Below, in pieces: positions 33,432 through 42,675 of a stretch of DNA of 64,000 bases. The notes below the pieces were generated by a model. It was not told where the DNA came from, searched no databases, and saw nothing but the letters and a program-made list of their open reading frames with translations. The stretch is from VXMO01 sp965219405. Its GTDB lineage: Bacteria; Chloroflexota; Dehalococcoidia; UBA6926. Position numbers and translations under genes: made by a program. The DNA is taken from the NCBI GenBank assembly GCA_965219405.1, contig OZ244736.1:1674001-1738000 (forward strand), in the 5' to 3' direction. Numbering within the stretch: position 1 is the stretch's first letter; each line of letters begins with the position of its first letter.

Positions 33432-35201
33432 CTAGACGAGTCTCTTCGTCATGGTCACGTGCTCAATGCCGGCTTCCATGAACGTCTCACCGTGTTCGGC
33501 ATAGCCCGCCTGTGCGTAGAAGCCCTTGACGTAGGTCTGGGCATGGAGGAGGACCTGCACAAAGCCGCGTTCGCGGGCCGCATTCTCTAGCGTCGCCAGA
33601 ATCCGGTCGCCTATTGCCCGCCGCCTGAGGTCCTGCCGGACGGCCATGCGGCCAATGCGGCACGTTTCCTCGTCCTCATCCGTTAGCAGACGACCCGTGC
33701 CGACAACCACATTCCCGATAAACGCAACAGCGTGGACGGCATGTCCATCCCGCCCGTCCCACTCCTCATCGGGGTCCACATTCTGCTCATCGATGAAGAC
33801 GACGCGGCGGAGGGCAAAAATCGCCTCCATGTCGTCTGTTTGGGCGATGCGGACCACCACGTCCGCCTCATCATCCGCAGTAGCTCCCTGCCCCATCTGA
33901 TCCGCGTTGATGATCTCACGAGCAGCCTGCATGAGCACCGCACGCCGCCCTGTGGCAACTGATGACTTGTCCATATAAAGGCCAAGGGCTTGTTCAGGCT
34001 CAAGCGACTCAATTGCCATGCCGCGGTCAAGGCGGGTTCGCGTTCTATCCGGCGTGTCGATTTGAACCGTAATGCCTGAGACGACGTGCGCGCCAGCTTG
34101 CCGCAGTGCGTTGCGAATGCGGACACGGTCCACTTCGCCCGCGAGTTCGGCGGGAGCCTGGATTTCCACGCGGGTTACGGCATCACGCACGTCTGCAGCC
34201 GCAAGGCGGGTGGCAATCGTTCCCATCACGTCCTGCTCGCCTGCGTGGACGGCGATCTTGATTGTCTTGAACGGGCGAGTCCACACGGGGTGGAATGACC
34301 ATGCGGCGGCGCGGCGGCCGGGGGGGAGAGCTGGATCAAGGTCCACGACGCAGAATCCCTTGCCGTCATTCTCCTCGGAGAAATCAACGCGATGGATGCT
34401 CCCGGAATAGACAACGGGCGGGGCGTCTGCAATCAGTTGGTGGCGGTGGATGTGGCCCAGGGCGGCGTAGTCGATGGGGTGCGTTTGGAACGCGCTGGGC
34501 AGCAGCAAGTAGTCGTTGCCCATCATCATGCTGCGTTCGTGGCCGATGGTGGCTGTGGTGGCGGTGGCGTGGGCAGAGAGGATGGACGGCACGTTTGGGT
34601 CAAGTTCTCCGGCCATGCGGTTGATTTCATTGCTGAGGAAACTCTGCATCCACTCGTTAACCTCAGCGGCGCTCTTTCCGTGCAGTTCTGCGCGCGTGAC
34701 AGCGGAACTGCGGCGCAGCCACGGAACGGCAACAATCTGGACGGGGCCGGCCGCGGTTTCAATGCGGTGGACGGCGAGGCGAGATGCAACTGTGACGTTA
34801 TCGACGGCGAGCGCGTCAAAGATGTCCAGCGCAGTCGCCCTGCCCCCCGTATTGGGCACGTCATGGTTTCCGGTGAGGAGAAAGACGGGGATTCCGGCGA
34901 GGGCGAGGCGGCTGATGCGGCGGGCGAATTCTCGCTGGTGGGTCTGGGAGGGATCACGGGAGCGATAAGCGTCTCCGGAAAAGACAACGAGATCGGCGCG
35001 GGGCTCGGTCAGCGCGAAGTTGACGAGTTCATCGAGGGCACGGAGGGCATCAATGAGGCGAGACGGCATCCCGGTGTAGGTGGCGGCGCGATTGACGCCC
35101 GGAGCGAACGATTCCGGCAGCGTGTTGAGTTCGTCTGAGGTGACGGGGCGACTGTGGGTCTCAACACCGACGTGGGCGTCGGCAAAGTGGATGATTCGCA
35201 T
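33432..35201 (-). CDS. SbcD/Mre11-like nuclease fused to a GNAT acetyltransferase
   Basis: The 589-residue fusion has an N-terminal metallophosphoesterase (about 1-335) with MRIIHFADAHVG, VVFSGDAYRSRDPS, LLTGNHD, a late His in ILSAHAT and YAALGHIHRHQ, the five metal-binding motifs of SbcD. A capping region follows to about 440. Residues about 448-589 are a GNAT domain: VVRIAQTDDMEAIFALRRVVFIDEQNV, then VGTGRLL and IGRMAVRQDLRRRAIGDRILATLENAARERGF (acetyl-CoA pyrophosphate loop), as in the ElaA/YjcF type. No sbcC is adjacent. The frame is continuous with no stop or shift at the join near base 33860. Confidence 0.88.
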   Translation of the reverse strand: MRIIHFADAHVGVETHSRPVTSDELNTLPESFAPGVNRAATYTGMPSRLIDALRALDELVNFALTEPRADLVVFSGDAYRSRDPSQTHQREFARRISRLALAGIPVFLLTGNHDVPNTGGRATALDIFDALAVDNVTVASRLAVHRIETAAGPVQIVAVPWLRRSSAVTRAELHGKSAAEVNEWMQSFLSNEINRMAGELDPNVPSILSAHATATTATIGHERSMMMGNDYLLLPSAFQTHPIDYAALGHIHRHQLIADAPPVVYSGSIHRVDFSEENDGKGFCVVDLDPALPPGRRAAAWSFHPVWTRPFKTIKIAVHAGEQDVMGTIATRLAAADVRDAVTRVEIQAPAELAGEVDRVRIRNALRQAGAHVVSGITVQIDTPDRTRTRLDRGMAIESLEPEQALGLYMDKSSVATGRRAVLMQAAREIINADQMGQGATADDEADVVVRIAQTDDMEAIFALRRVVFIDEQNVDPDEEWDGRDGHAVHAVAFIGNVVVGTGRLLTDEDEETCRIGRMAVRQDLRRRAIGDRILATLENAARERGFVQVLLHAQTYVKGFYAQAGYAEHGETFMEAGIEHVTMTKRLV

Positions 35202-35239
35202 GAGTAGTGGGAAAGAGCCCGCAGTAGCGCCGTGTTGCC

Positions 35240-36562
<1,323 letters not shown>

Positions 36563-36681
36563 GTGGCGAGGCCTCCAACGGAATCTGGGCAATACTGCGC
36601 GGCGAGCGGCGCTGGGAGTGCCAGCGACGCTCAGCTATAAGGATACAGGAGGGAGGGTGATGACAGGGGGATGTGGACCCG

Positions 36682-37503
36682 TCAACTACTTAGCACCGGT
36701 TGGATAATCCCATACCGGTCCGCCGCCAATCCAACCGTCTCCTGAATTAAATCGACGGGAATCACTGTGGCAAGTCCAGAGTTCTCCTGGACGATTAGCC
36801 TGGGCGTTCCGGTCTGCTCACTCAGAGCTACGTCAACGAACGGCTGATAGGCAGCCACAACGCCAATCAACTTGGGATCCTGGCGCGTTTGGCCATACGA
36901 GAACATGGTTGGCTTGAGAATGACCGGGCCTCCGCTATTTCCCGGAAAGACAAACGAATCTATCAGGAATTCCTTGGAGCGACGCTCATAACAGTCTTGA
37001 ATCCGGGCAATAACTCCCTGGCGCACGATCACGTAGTTCTGTTCAGCGCCGGCCAGTCCAAGCGGGAAGCCGAGCACAAATACTTCGTCTCCCTCAGAGA
37101 CGGAACCGCTCTTCATAGACTCCAGGCGTTCCGTCTGTCCGTTTCCCGTGAAGAATGCCATCTTTACATCTTCAAGGGCTTGCCCAAGTGAGTCTATTAG
37201 CAGAACAGCAACATCTACATCCGGGTCAGTATGAAAGATCCAGTGATCGTTTGGTCCGCCATCATTCGGAGGCAACGGCAGTATCTTGGGAGCAGTCCCG
37301 GCAAGCGCATTGAAACGTATTTGCGGGCTGCGTATCCCCTTCACAACGTGCCGATTAGTGACCAGGTAAACGTAGTATCGGCCCTGATTCCCCGAAGGCT
37401 GCCCATACAAGAAGCCGGAGGCAGCGTACCGTATGTTTCCGTCTTTGTCCGGCGTGCCTAGCGCGACGACTTTATCCAGGAATGCAGGCGGGATCAAGGA
37501 CAT
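36682..37503 (-). CDS. trypsin-like serine peptidase, cytoplasmic
   Basis: The 273-residue protein has the His of the triad in VYLVTNRHVV, the Asp in DPDVDVAVLLID and the Ser in FVFPGNSGGPV, in chymotrypsin order. It has no signal peptide, transmembrane segment or PDZ domain, so unlike DegP it appears intracellular. GAGGAGAAACCAG precedes the ATG. Flanking gaps carry dispersed repeats. Such proteins occur in defence or regulatory cassettes, but nothing here identifies a partner. Confidence 0.85.
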   Translation of the reverse strand: MSLIPPAFLDKVVALGTPDKDGNIRYAASGFLYGQPSGNQGRYYVYLVTNRHVVKGIRSPQIRFNALAGTAPKILPLPPNDGGPNDHWIFHTDPDVDVAVLLIDSLGQALEDVKMAFFTGNGQTERLESMKSGSVSEGDEVFVLGFPLGLAGAEQNYVIVRQGVIARIQDCYERRSKEFLIDSFVFPGNSGGPVILKPTMFSYGQTRQDPKLIGVVAAYQPFVDVALSEQTGTPRLIVQENSGLATVIPVDLIQETVGLAADRYGIIQPVLSS

Positions 37504-37658
37504 TCTGGTTTCTCCTCACGGATCCGAGGCAGGTATTTCTACTATCAATTATCGCAAGAGGTAGCAAGAGTTCTCCTGATTGCGGAATCGCGGTGAAGGC
37601 ATGCTTTCGGCAGAAGGAGGGGAGTGCGGTACGAGGTTGGGCTGCGCAATGCGTATCA

Positions 37659-37680
37659 GATTCCCGCATTCGCGGGAATG
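37659..37680. repeat. dispersed palindrome copy 4
   Basis: GATTCCCGC-ATTC-GCGGGAATG lies in the 241-nt gap between the peptidase and the first FmdB gene. The central T to A change is the only difference from the main form. Confidence 0.8.
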
Positions 37681-37710
37681 TCGGTGATGGGGGCGGGAAT
37701 GAGGGAGTGA

Positions 37711-37737
37711 CCCTTCGACTGTGCTCAGGGTGAACGG
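37711..37737. repeat. second dispersed repeat type, copy A
   Basis: CCCTTCGACTGTGCTCAGGG-TGAACGG resembles the copy at 38441. The arms CCCT...AGGG flank TCGACTGTGCTC. Confidence 0.6.
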
Positions 37738-37744
37738 GCGGAGG

Positions 37745-38101
37745 TTAGTCCAGGCCGCGTTTGTCGAGGATCTTGTCGACTTCGCCTTCGCGGGCCTGGC
37801 CGATCATTTCCTTGACGCGGTCAGGCATCTCGATGCCCGCCTCGTCCATGCGCTTCTCAGCCCATCGCCCGATGTTTGACGGGTCACGCCAGTAGTCGTG
37901 GCCGGGGGCGTCGGGATCACCGGAGGCCTCGTGTCGAGAGGCGGTGGAGCGGACGTATGCGGCGCGGGACATAACCTTCTCGGTCTTGTTGGAGCCGCAG
38001 TGGGCGCATTCCTGCTCCGTCGGCAACTCTTCCGGCATGACCTTATAGAAGGTGCTGGAGCGTTTGCCACATTCGTTGCACGTGAATTCGTATATGGGCA
38101 T
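37745..38101 (-). CDS. FmdB-family zinc ribbon protein
   Basis: The 118-residue protein begins MPIYEFTCNECGKRSSTFYKVMPEE with a second pair CAHCGS, giving a CxxC...CxxC zinc ribbon. A charged C-terminal extension (PGHDYWRDPSNIGRWAEKRMDEAG) has no known role. FmdB proteins are putative regulators. A paralogue lies 38 nt upstream on the same strand. Confidence 0.88.
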   Translation of the reverse strand: MPIYEFTCNECGKRSSTFYKVMPEELPTEQECAHCGSNKTEKVMSRAAYVRSTASRHEASGDPDAPGHDYWRDPSNIGRWAEKRMDEAGIEMPDRVKEMIGQAREGEVDKILDKRGLD

Positions 38102-38139
38102 CGTGTCACCGCCCTCCCTGCCGCGACTCTGCGCCTCGG

Positions 38140-38403
38140 CTAGTAAAGTCCGTCATCGAAGTAGCCGTCATCCATCCCATCGTAATCGTCATCGCTCGGC
38201 GCGTCATCAAACGCGGAGAGGCGGTCATAGTCTCGGTATAGGTCCTGCCTCGAACGAACGACGGCGACGCGGGAGATCTTGCGCCTTAGGGATGTTCCCC
38301 CGCAGTTGCGGCAGGTGGGGTCACCGATGGGCGCGGAGACGGAGCGCGTGAAAACGCTCGTGTCGCGACCGCATTCCTCGCATTTGAATTCATAGATTGG
38401 CAT
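38140..38403 (-). CDS. FmdB-family zinc ribbon protein, paralogue
   Basis: The 87-residue protein is MPIYEFKCEECGRDTSVFTRSVSAP then CRNCGGTSLRRKISRV, with an Asp/Tyr-rich acidic tail (DDDYDGMDDGYFDD). It forms a tandem pair with the gene at 37745, probably one transcript. Confidence 0.87.
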   Translation of the reverse strand: MPIYEFKCEECGRDTSVFTRSVSAPIGDPTCRNCGGTSLRRKISRVAVVRSRQDLYRDYDRLSAFDDAPSDDDYDGMDDGYFDDGLY

Positions 38404-38432
38404 GGCTTGGTCAGTCTAACAGAGGGGGCGGA

Positions 38433-38467
38433 CCGCTCATATCCTTCGACAGGCTCAGGATGAGCGG
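38433..38467. repeat. second dispersed repeat type, copy B
   Basis: CCGCTCATATCCT and AGGATGAGCGG form a hairpin with a 2-nt bulge around TCGACAGGCTC. It is related to the copy at 37711. It lies between the FmdB pair and yraN. Confidence 0.65.
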
Positions 38468-38491
38468 GAAGGGGTGGGAATGGGGGAGTCC

Positions 38492-38896
38492 CTAACGCGT
38501 GTCCTGGATGGCGTTTTTGTGCCAGGTGAGCCGCATGACCCTGCCCCGCCGGTCAAAGACGACGGCGACGACATCAATACGTGTGTGCTCAGGCAAACTT
38601 TCGGCTTCGTGATCCTGTCGATACGTTTCGATGAGGCGGGCGAGGCGATTGGCCTTGGCGGCAGTGACGGACTCCTCCGGGGTACCAACGTTGGGTGTCG
38701 AGCGGCTGCGCACTTCAACAGCCACAAGCGTCTCGTCGATGACACCAACGATATCAAGCTCTCCGGCACGGTAGCGGACGTTCTCCGCGAGAGTGTGAAA
38801 ACCCTCGGATTCAAGGCGTCGGCGGGCAAGGCTTTGGGCGTGCAGCCCGCGCCTGGAACGGGTGGTTGGGCCTGTTTGTTGATCCTTGTTCTGCAC
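38492..38896 (-). CDS. yraN: YraN/UPF0102 family, endonuclease-like fold
   Basis: The 134-residue protein has the Holliday-resolvase-like core GLHAQSLARRRLESEGFHTLAENVRYRAGELDIVGVIDETLVAVEVRSR, with conserved Glu, Asp and ExK-like EVR residues. RIDVVAVVFD follows. The cellular role is unknown. AGGA lies about 7 nt before the GTG start. It diverges from the antiporter gene at 38964. Confidence 0.9.
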   Translation of the reverse strand: MQNKDQQTGPTTRSRRGLHAQSLARRRLESEGFHTLAENVRYRAGELDIVGVIDETLVAVEVRSRSTPNVGTPEESVTAAKANRLARLIETYRQDHEAESLPEHTRIDVVAVVFDRRGRVMRLTWHKNAIQDTR

Positions 38897-38963
38897 GGCT
38901 GAGTCCTATGCGTATCCCTTATACTAATGTGGCCATAGTGCCTTGTTCGGCCAGGAGGAAATA

Positions 38964-40286
38964 TTGGGCGAAGATTTTACCCATTCGGCTGTGATTCTCG
39001 CCATGCAGCTGGGCATTATCCTTGTGGCCGCCAAGCTTGCGGGCGAGTTTACAGAGCGCATTCTGCGGCAGCCGGCGGTCATTGGGGAGCTGGTAGCGGG
39101 CATCATCATCGGCACGGTGGCGATTCATGGGTTTGAGCCGCTCGGCTATGAGCCCATCGGGCTTTTTGAAGAGCTATTTGAGCCGCCGGAGGAGGGGGCG
39201 GTCATTCCCGTCCCGAAGACGCTGTTTGTATTCGGGCAGGTGGCGGCCATCATCCTGCTGCTCGAAACAGGACTGAATACCAATCTCAAGGCGTTCCTGC
39301 GGTTTGTGCCGCAGGCGAGCGTGGTTGCCATCGGCGGCGTGGTTGTGCCCTTTGCCCTGGGGGCATACGCGACTGTCTTGTTCGGATTTGCCGACTCTTT
39401 CTTTTCAGCCCCCGCCCTGTTTGTGGGAACTATCATGACCGCGACGTCCGTGGGCATCACGGCCCGCGTGTTGGCTGACTTACTACGTTTGGACTCGCCG
39501 GAGGGTGTAACGATTCTGGGCGCAGCCGTTGTGGATGACGTGCTCGGAATTCTGATTTTGACAGTTGTTGTAGGAGTGACGGCAGGCGAGTCTGTCGGGG
39601 CGGCTACGGAGGCGGCCTCGTTCGAATGGACCGAGGTGGCCGTGGTAGGCGCCAAGGCCATCGGCTTCTGGCTCGTGCTCACTGTGGGTGGGATATTGGG
39701 CGCGAAGTACATCGTCCGCGCAATCAACAGCATTCGTGTGGAGGGCGCGGCGATTGCAATCGTATTCGGCATCGGGCTGTTTGCAGCGGCGTTGGCGGAG
39801 ATGTTCGGGCTGGCAATGATCATCGGCGCATATTCCGTGGGGTTGGCATTGTCTCAGACAGAGCTCCGCAATCAACTCCATCAGCCCCTGAACGGTCTAT
39901 ATCATGCGATGGTGCCAATTTTCTTCGTGGTGATGGGCACGATGGTCGACATTCAGGCCATGGTTGATGCTCTCGGATTCGGGCTGGTCATCGTCGTGTT
40001 GGCGATTATCGGCAAGGTGGCGGGATCAGGACTGCCGGCGTTGGCGGCGGGGTTCAGCCGTATCGGAGCGTGGCGCGTGGGCGTGGGAATGACGCCGCGC
40101 GGCGAGGTAGGCCTGATTGTGGCAGGCATCGGCGTGTCACAGGGCCTGATTGGGCAGGATCTTTTTGGCGTCGCGATCCTGATGACAATTGCGACTACGC
40201 TTATCGCACCCGCCGTGCTGGTGCCTGCGTTCCGCAACAACGCCCCGGGCCTGCGCAAGGAGCAGGCGATGGAGAGCCAGGTTTAG
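38964..40286 (+). CDS. CPA2-family cation:proton antiporter (KefB/NapA-like)
   Basis: The 440-residue protein has about 12-13 transmembrane helices. It shows RQPAVIGELVAGIIIG, TATSVGITARVLADL and ILGAAVVDDVLGILILTVV, the last holding the adjacent aspartates of electrogenic CPA2 exchangers. It has no RCK/TrkA-N domain. A TTG at 38964 is chosen because AGGAGGAA (38953-38960) is placed ideally before it; the TTG at 38943 has none. A TATACT box at 38920-38925 may be its -10. Confidence 0.92.
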   Translation: MGEDFTHSAVILAMQLGIILVAAKLAGEFTERILRQPAVIGELVAGIIIGTVAIHGFEPLGYEPIGLFEELFEPPEEGAVIPVPKTLFVFGQVAAIILLLETGLNTNLKAFLRFVPQASVVAIGGVVVPFALGAYATVLFGFADSFFSAPALFVGTIMTATSVGITARVLADLLRLDSPEGVTILGAAVVDDVLGILILTVVVGVTAGESVGAATEAASFEWTEVAVVGAKAIGFWLVLTVGGILGAKYIVRAINSIRVEGAAIAIVFGIGLFAAALAEMFGLAMIIGAYSVGLALSQTELRNQLHQPLNGLYHAMVPIFFVVMGTMVDIQAMVDALGFGLVIVVLAIIGKVAGSGLPALAAGFSRIGAWRVGVGMTPRGEVGLIVAGIGVSQGLIGQDLFGVAILMTIATTLIAPAVLVPAFRNNAPGLRKEQAMESQV

Positions 40287-40332
40287 CGAACTGAGCGGAG
40301 TATGATGGAGGGGCGTCCCACCACGTAATCAT

Positions 40333-40404
40333 GCCCCTGTAGCTCAGCGGATAGAGCACCAGCCTCCGGAGCTGGTGGCCCGGGTTCGAGTCCCGGCAGG
40401 GGTA
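40333..40404 (+). tRNA. tRNA-Arg, anticodon CCG
   Basis: Acceptor GCCCCTG/CAGGGGT (G1-U72 wobble) with A73, D-stem GCTC/GAGC, anticodon stem CCAGC/GCTGG with loop CTCCGGA (anticodon CCG), T-arm CCGGG-TTCGAGT-CCCGG. It is 72 nt long. CCA is not encoded. TTTTTG follows directly, a possible terminator. It marks the start of the accessory region. Confidence 0.97.
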
Positions 40405-40520
40405 TTTTTGTGCTCCGTTTTGGGATTAGGGCGCCCTCGTTCAATCAGTTTGGCTACACCATTCCTTGTCCATTGATTTAGTGCCTCAGTGGAACTCACT
40501 CATGTGGCAGGCCCCTACCC

Positions 40521-40549
40521 TTGCCCAAGACCCTGTGGTATGCGAGACT
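40521..40549 (+). promoter_or_regulatory. possible promoter of the MetE-like gene
   Basis: TTGCCC (40521-40526), 17-nt spacer, GAGACT (40544-40549), 7 nt to the ATG. The -10 is poor. Confidence 0.35.
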
Positions 40550-40556
40550 CCCCACC

Positions 40557-41669
40557 ATGTCGAACTTGCCCCATGCCGATGTTGTTGGCAGCCTGATCAG
40601 GCCGCCGGATTTGCTCGCCGCGCGAGAGGACATCACGGCTGGGCGAATGACGCCCTCGGATTTCAAACGCATCGAGGATGCTGCCGTCGATAGCGCAGTG
40701 GCTGCTCAAGAGGAGGCCGGACTCCAAATCCTCACGGACGGCGAGATGCGCAGGTTGTCGTTCCAGAGTCAGATGCCCGAGGCAGTGGAAGGCTTCGGCG
40801 AGTTCGATATCGACGCGTTCCTCTGGGGAGACTGGCGGGGCGACGAACGGGTGGGAGACGCCCCCAAAGAGCGACCTGCTACCCTCGGCGTCGTCGGCAA
40901 ACTCCGTCGTAAGCGCCACCTGTCCGCAGAGGAATTCACCTACCTCCGCGGCCACACAACGCGGCTGCCGAAAGTCACGTTACCGAGTCCCAGCCTGTTC
41001 GCCAATTTCTGGTCGCCGGCCAAATCCGTCGAGGCATATCCTACACTTGATGCGTTCCTGGCCGACGTTGCACTAATCATCCGTGAGGAGATCGAAGAGT
41101 TGATCAGGCTTGGGGCGACTTACATCCAGCTCGACGCCCCGCACTACCCTCTCATACTGGACCCGACATGGGCGGCCTTCTACGAGTCCCAGGGCCGGAG
41201 CGGGGAGGACTGGATCGCCCAGGGCATCGAGCTGGACAACGCAGTGATGGAGGGCTTCACGGAGGCGGAGTTCGCGTTCCACCTTTGACGTGGCAACCAA
41301 GGCAGCCGTTGGTTGGCTGAAGGCGGTTACGACCGGATCGTCGAGCCGGTGCTCCAGCGGGTCAACGCGGATCGGCTCATGCTGGAATACGATGACGAGC
41401 GGTCAGGCTCGTTCGAGCCTCTTCGCGGCGTGCCCGACGATAAAACGGTGGCGCTTGGGCTCATTACGACCAAGTCACCCCGCGCCGAGACACCAGCAGA
41501 GCTTACAGCGAGGATCGCCGAGGCCGCCCAGCACTTTCCACATGAGCAGCTCGCTCTCAGTCCTCAGTGCGGATTTGGCACGTCTATTGTCGGCAACCGC
41601 CTCACCATCGAACAGCAGAACGCGAAGCTCCAGATAGTGGCCGAGACCGCCCAAAGCGTCTGGGGGTGA
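40557..41669 (+). CDS. MetE-family methyltransferase with in-frame UGA (probable Sec)
   Basis: The 370-codon gene is a short MetE-like (cobalamin-independent methionine synthase C-domain) protein. It reads in one frame from 40557 to 41669 except for a TGA at 41286-41288. Around it the protein reads FAFHL-[UGA]-RGNQGSRWLAEGGYD, where relatives have H-x-C-RGN. The family zinc ligands would be His242, residue 244 (UGA), Glu277 (LEYDDERSG) and Cys338 (LSPQCGFG). The Glu-Cys spacing of 61 equals that in E. coli MetE (665 to 726). The 127 codons after the TGA stay open and conserved, ending in the usual AETAQSVWG. Sec at a metal ligand explains this better than decay. A read error or point mutation is the alternative. 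Frame continuity rules out a frameshift. Confidence 0.85.
41289..41331 (+). promoter_or_regulatory. candidate bacterial SECIS hairpin
   Basis: Immediately after the UGA: CGT (41289-41291) with ACG (41329-41331), AACC (41295-41298) with GGTT (41325-41328), and CAGCC (41303-41307) with GGCTG (41315-41319). The 7-nt apical loop GTTGGTT begins with G-U, 19 nt after the UGA. Size, distance and loop fit bacterial SECIS rules. A competing stem CAACCAA/TTGGTTG (41294-41315) exists. Confidence 0.5.
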
Positions 41670-41810
41670 ACTCCCCCATCACTCCTGTACGCTCCCACCA
41701 CTTCCATTGTTGGAGCAGATGAGTTCAGCATCACAATTGCGCCTGAAGACTTTGCCAATTTCACCAATGTTGGCGATCTGATCGGCTACATCAATTCGAA
41801 GGCAGCTTAG
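41670..41810 (+). pseudogene. C-terminal remnant of an acyl carrier protein
   Basis: Directly after the MetE-like stop and in the same frame, codons read VGADEFSITIAPEDFANFTNVGDLIGYINSKAA then TAG (41808-41810). This is the end of an acyl carrier protein (helices III-IV, compare ...IPDED...I.TVGD.V.YI). The helix-II part with the phosphopantetheinylated Ser is missing, and no start codon exists. A phosphopantetheinyl transferase, the enzyme that would modify an ACP, is the next gene. Confidence 0.6.
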
Positions 41811-41860
41811 CTCATACCGCTACTCGCCCAAACAGCTGCCAATCGACGTAAGGGAACTCG

Positions 41861-41897
41861 AGTGGGAGGGAGCAACCGCTGGCTGCTCCCTCCCACT
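41861..41897. repeat. 14-bp perfect inverted repeat
   Basis: AGTGGGAGGGAGCA (41861-41874) and TGCTCCCTCCCACT (41884-41897) with a 9-nt loop. There is no U-tract. It lies between the ACP remnant and the phosphopantetheinyl transferase gene. It may be a terminator or a scar of insertion. Confidence 0.7.
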
Positions 41898-41927
41898 GCC
41901 AGCTAGTCTGGGTCTCAATTGTTCGCG

Positions 41928-41933
41928 TACAAT
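41928..41933 (+). promoter_or_regulatory. -10 box, leaderless start of the transferase gene
   Basis: TACAAT ends 7 nt before the ATG at 41941. CAATTG occurs twice (41916-41921 and 41930-41935), bracketing the box. Confidence 0.45.
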
Positions 41934-41940
41934 TGAAACG

Positions 41941-42675
41941 ATGGGCACCGGTATAGCCAATCAGTGGTGGGTTCGTTTCGCGCAGATTGATGGCGTCGAT
42001 GTTATTCATGTCGATCTATCGCCAAACGCGGCGCACGAAACCCGAGCCCTGCGGTTCCTGAACGAATGGGAACGTGAACGGTGGACCCGTTATCATCCCG
42101 GAGCTCCGAGGCGTCGATTTGCGCTAAGCCGAGCAGCGCTGCGAGCGGTTCTCTGTGAGACTCTCCATTGCAACAATGACGAGCTTGAGTTTGGCTGGGT
42201 GGAACGCGGCAAGCCGCGCGCCTACGTGGACGGTGTACCCGCCCCGCTCCATTTCAATGTGAGCCATAGCGGCGACAACGGGATGCTCGCAATTTCACGG
42301 GATCACCAGGTAGGCATCGATATTGAAGAGATCAGCCAAGTATTCCGATTTGACGCGATTATCGAATCGACCTTCAGTCCGGATGAGCAGGCTACGGTTT
42401 CGGCCGCGGAGAAAGACTGCGTAGCAAGAGCATTCTTTGAGATATGGACCCTCAAGGAGGCAATCATCAAGGCGACCGGTGTGGGGCTGTCCGCGAACCT
42501 GCAATGCATCGAGACGCCCGCTGCGATGCGGAATGGCGCCGTCACCGGTCAAGTCCGGCTCCCCGAGTTTCCGGATGTGCGCTGGCGGCTGCACACGTTC
42601 AGCGCCAACGATTTCGTCGGCGCTCTTGCGGTTGAGACGGTGCCGTCGCCCGTAGTTGAGGATGCGTTCGAGTGA
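41941..42675 (+). CDS. Sfp-type 4'-phosphopantetheinyl transferase
   Basis: The 244-residue protein transfers phosphopantetheine from CoA to a carrier-protein serine. RRRFALSRAALRAVL, PLHFNVSHSGDNGMLAIS, VGIDIEEI (metal-binding Asp-x-Glu) and FFEIWTLKEAIIKATGVGLS are the diagnostic motifs, as in the Gsp/Sfp/HetI family that serves polyketide or peptide synthases. No intact carrier protein is near, only the ACP remnant 131 nt upstream. No Shine-Dalgarno; see the -10 box. Confidence 0.93.
   Translation: MGTGIANQWWVRFAQIDGVDVIHVDLSPNAAHETRALRFLNEWERERWTRYHPGAPRRRFALSRAALRAVLCETLHCNNDELEFGWVERGKPRAYVDGVPAPLHFNVSHSGDNGMLAISRDHQVGIDIEEISQVFRFDAIIESTFSPDEQATVSAAEKDCVARAFFEIWTLKEAIIKATGVGLSANLQCIETPAAMRNGAVTGQVRLPEFPDVRWRLHTFSANDFVGALAVETVPSPVVEDAFE

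Noticed and set aside
34392..35138. 248-codon Gly/Val-rich open frame
   Set aside because: Antisense of the SbcD half of the fusion gene; composition is an artefact of the opposite strand.
40557..41669. Frameshifted pseudogene explanation for the MetE-like gene
   Set aside because: Both parts are in the same frame and only one TGA separates them, at a conserved Cys position, so no frameshift is needed.
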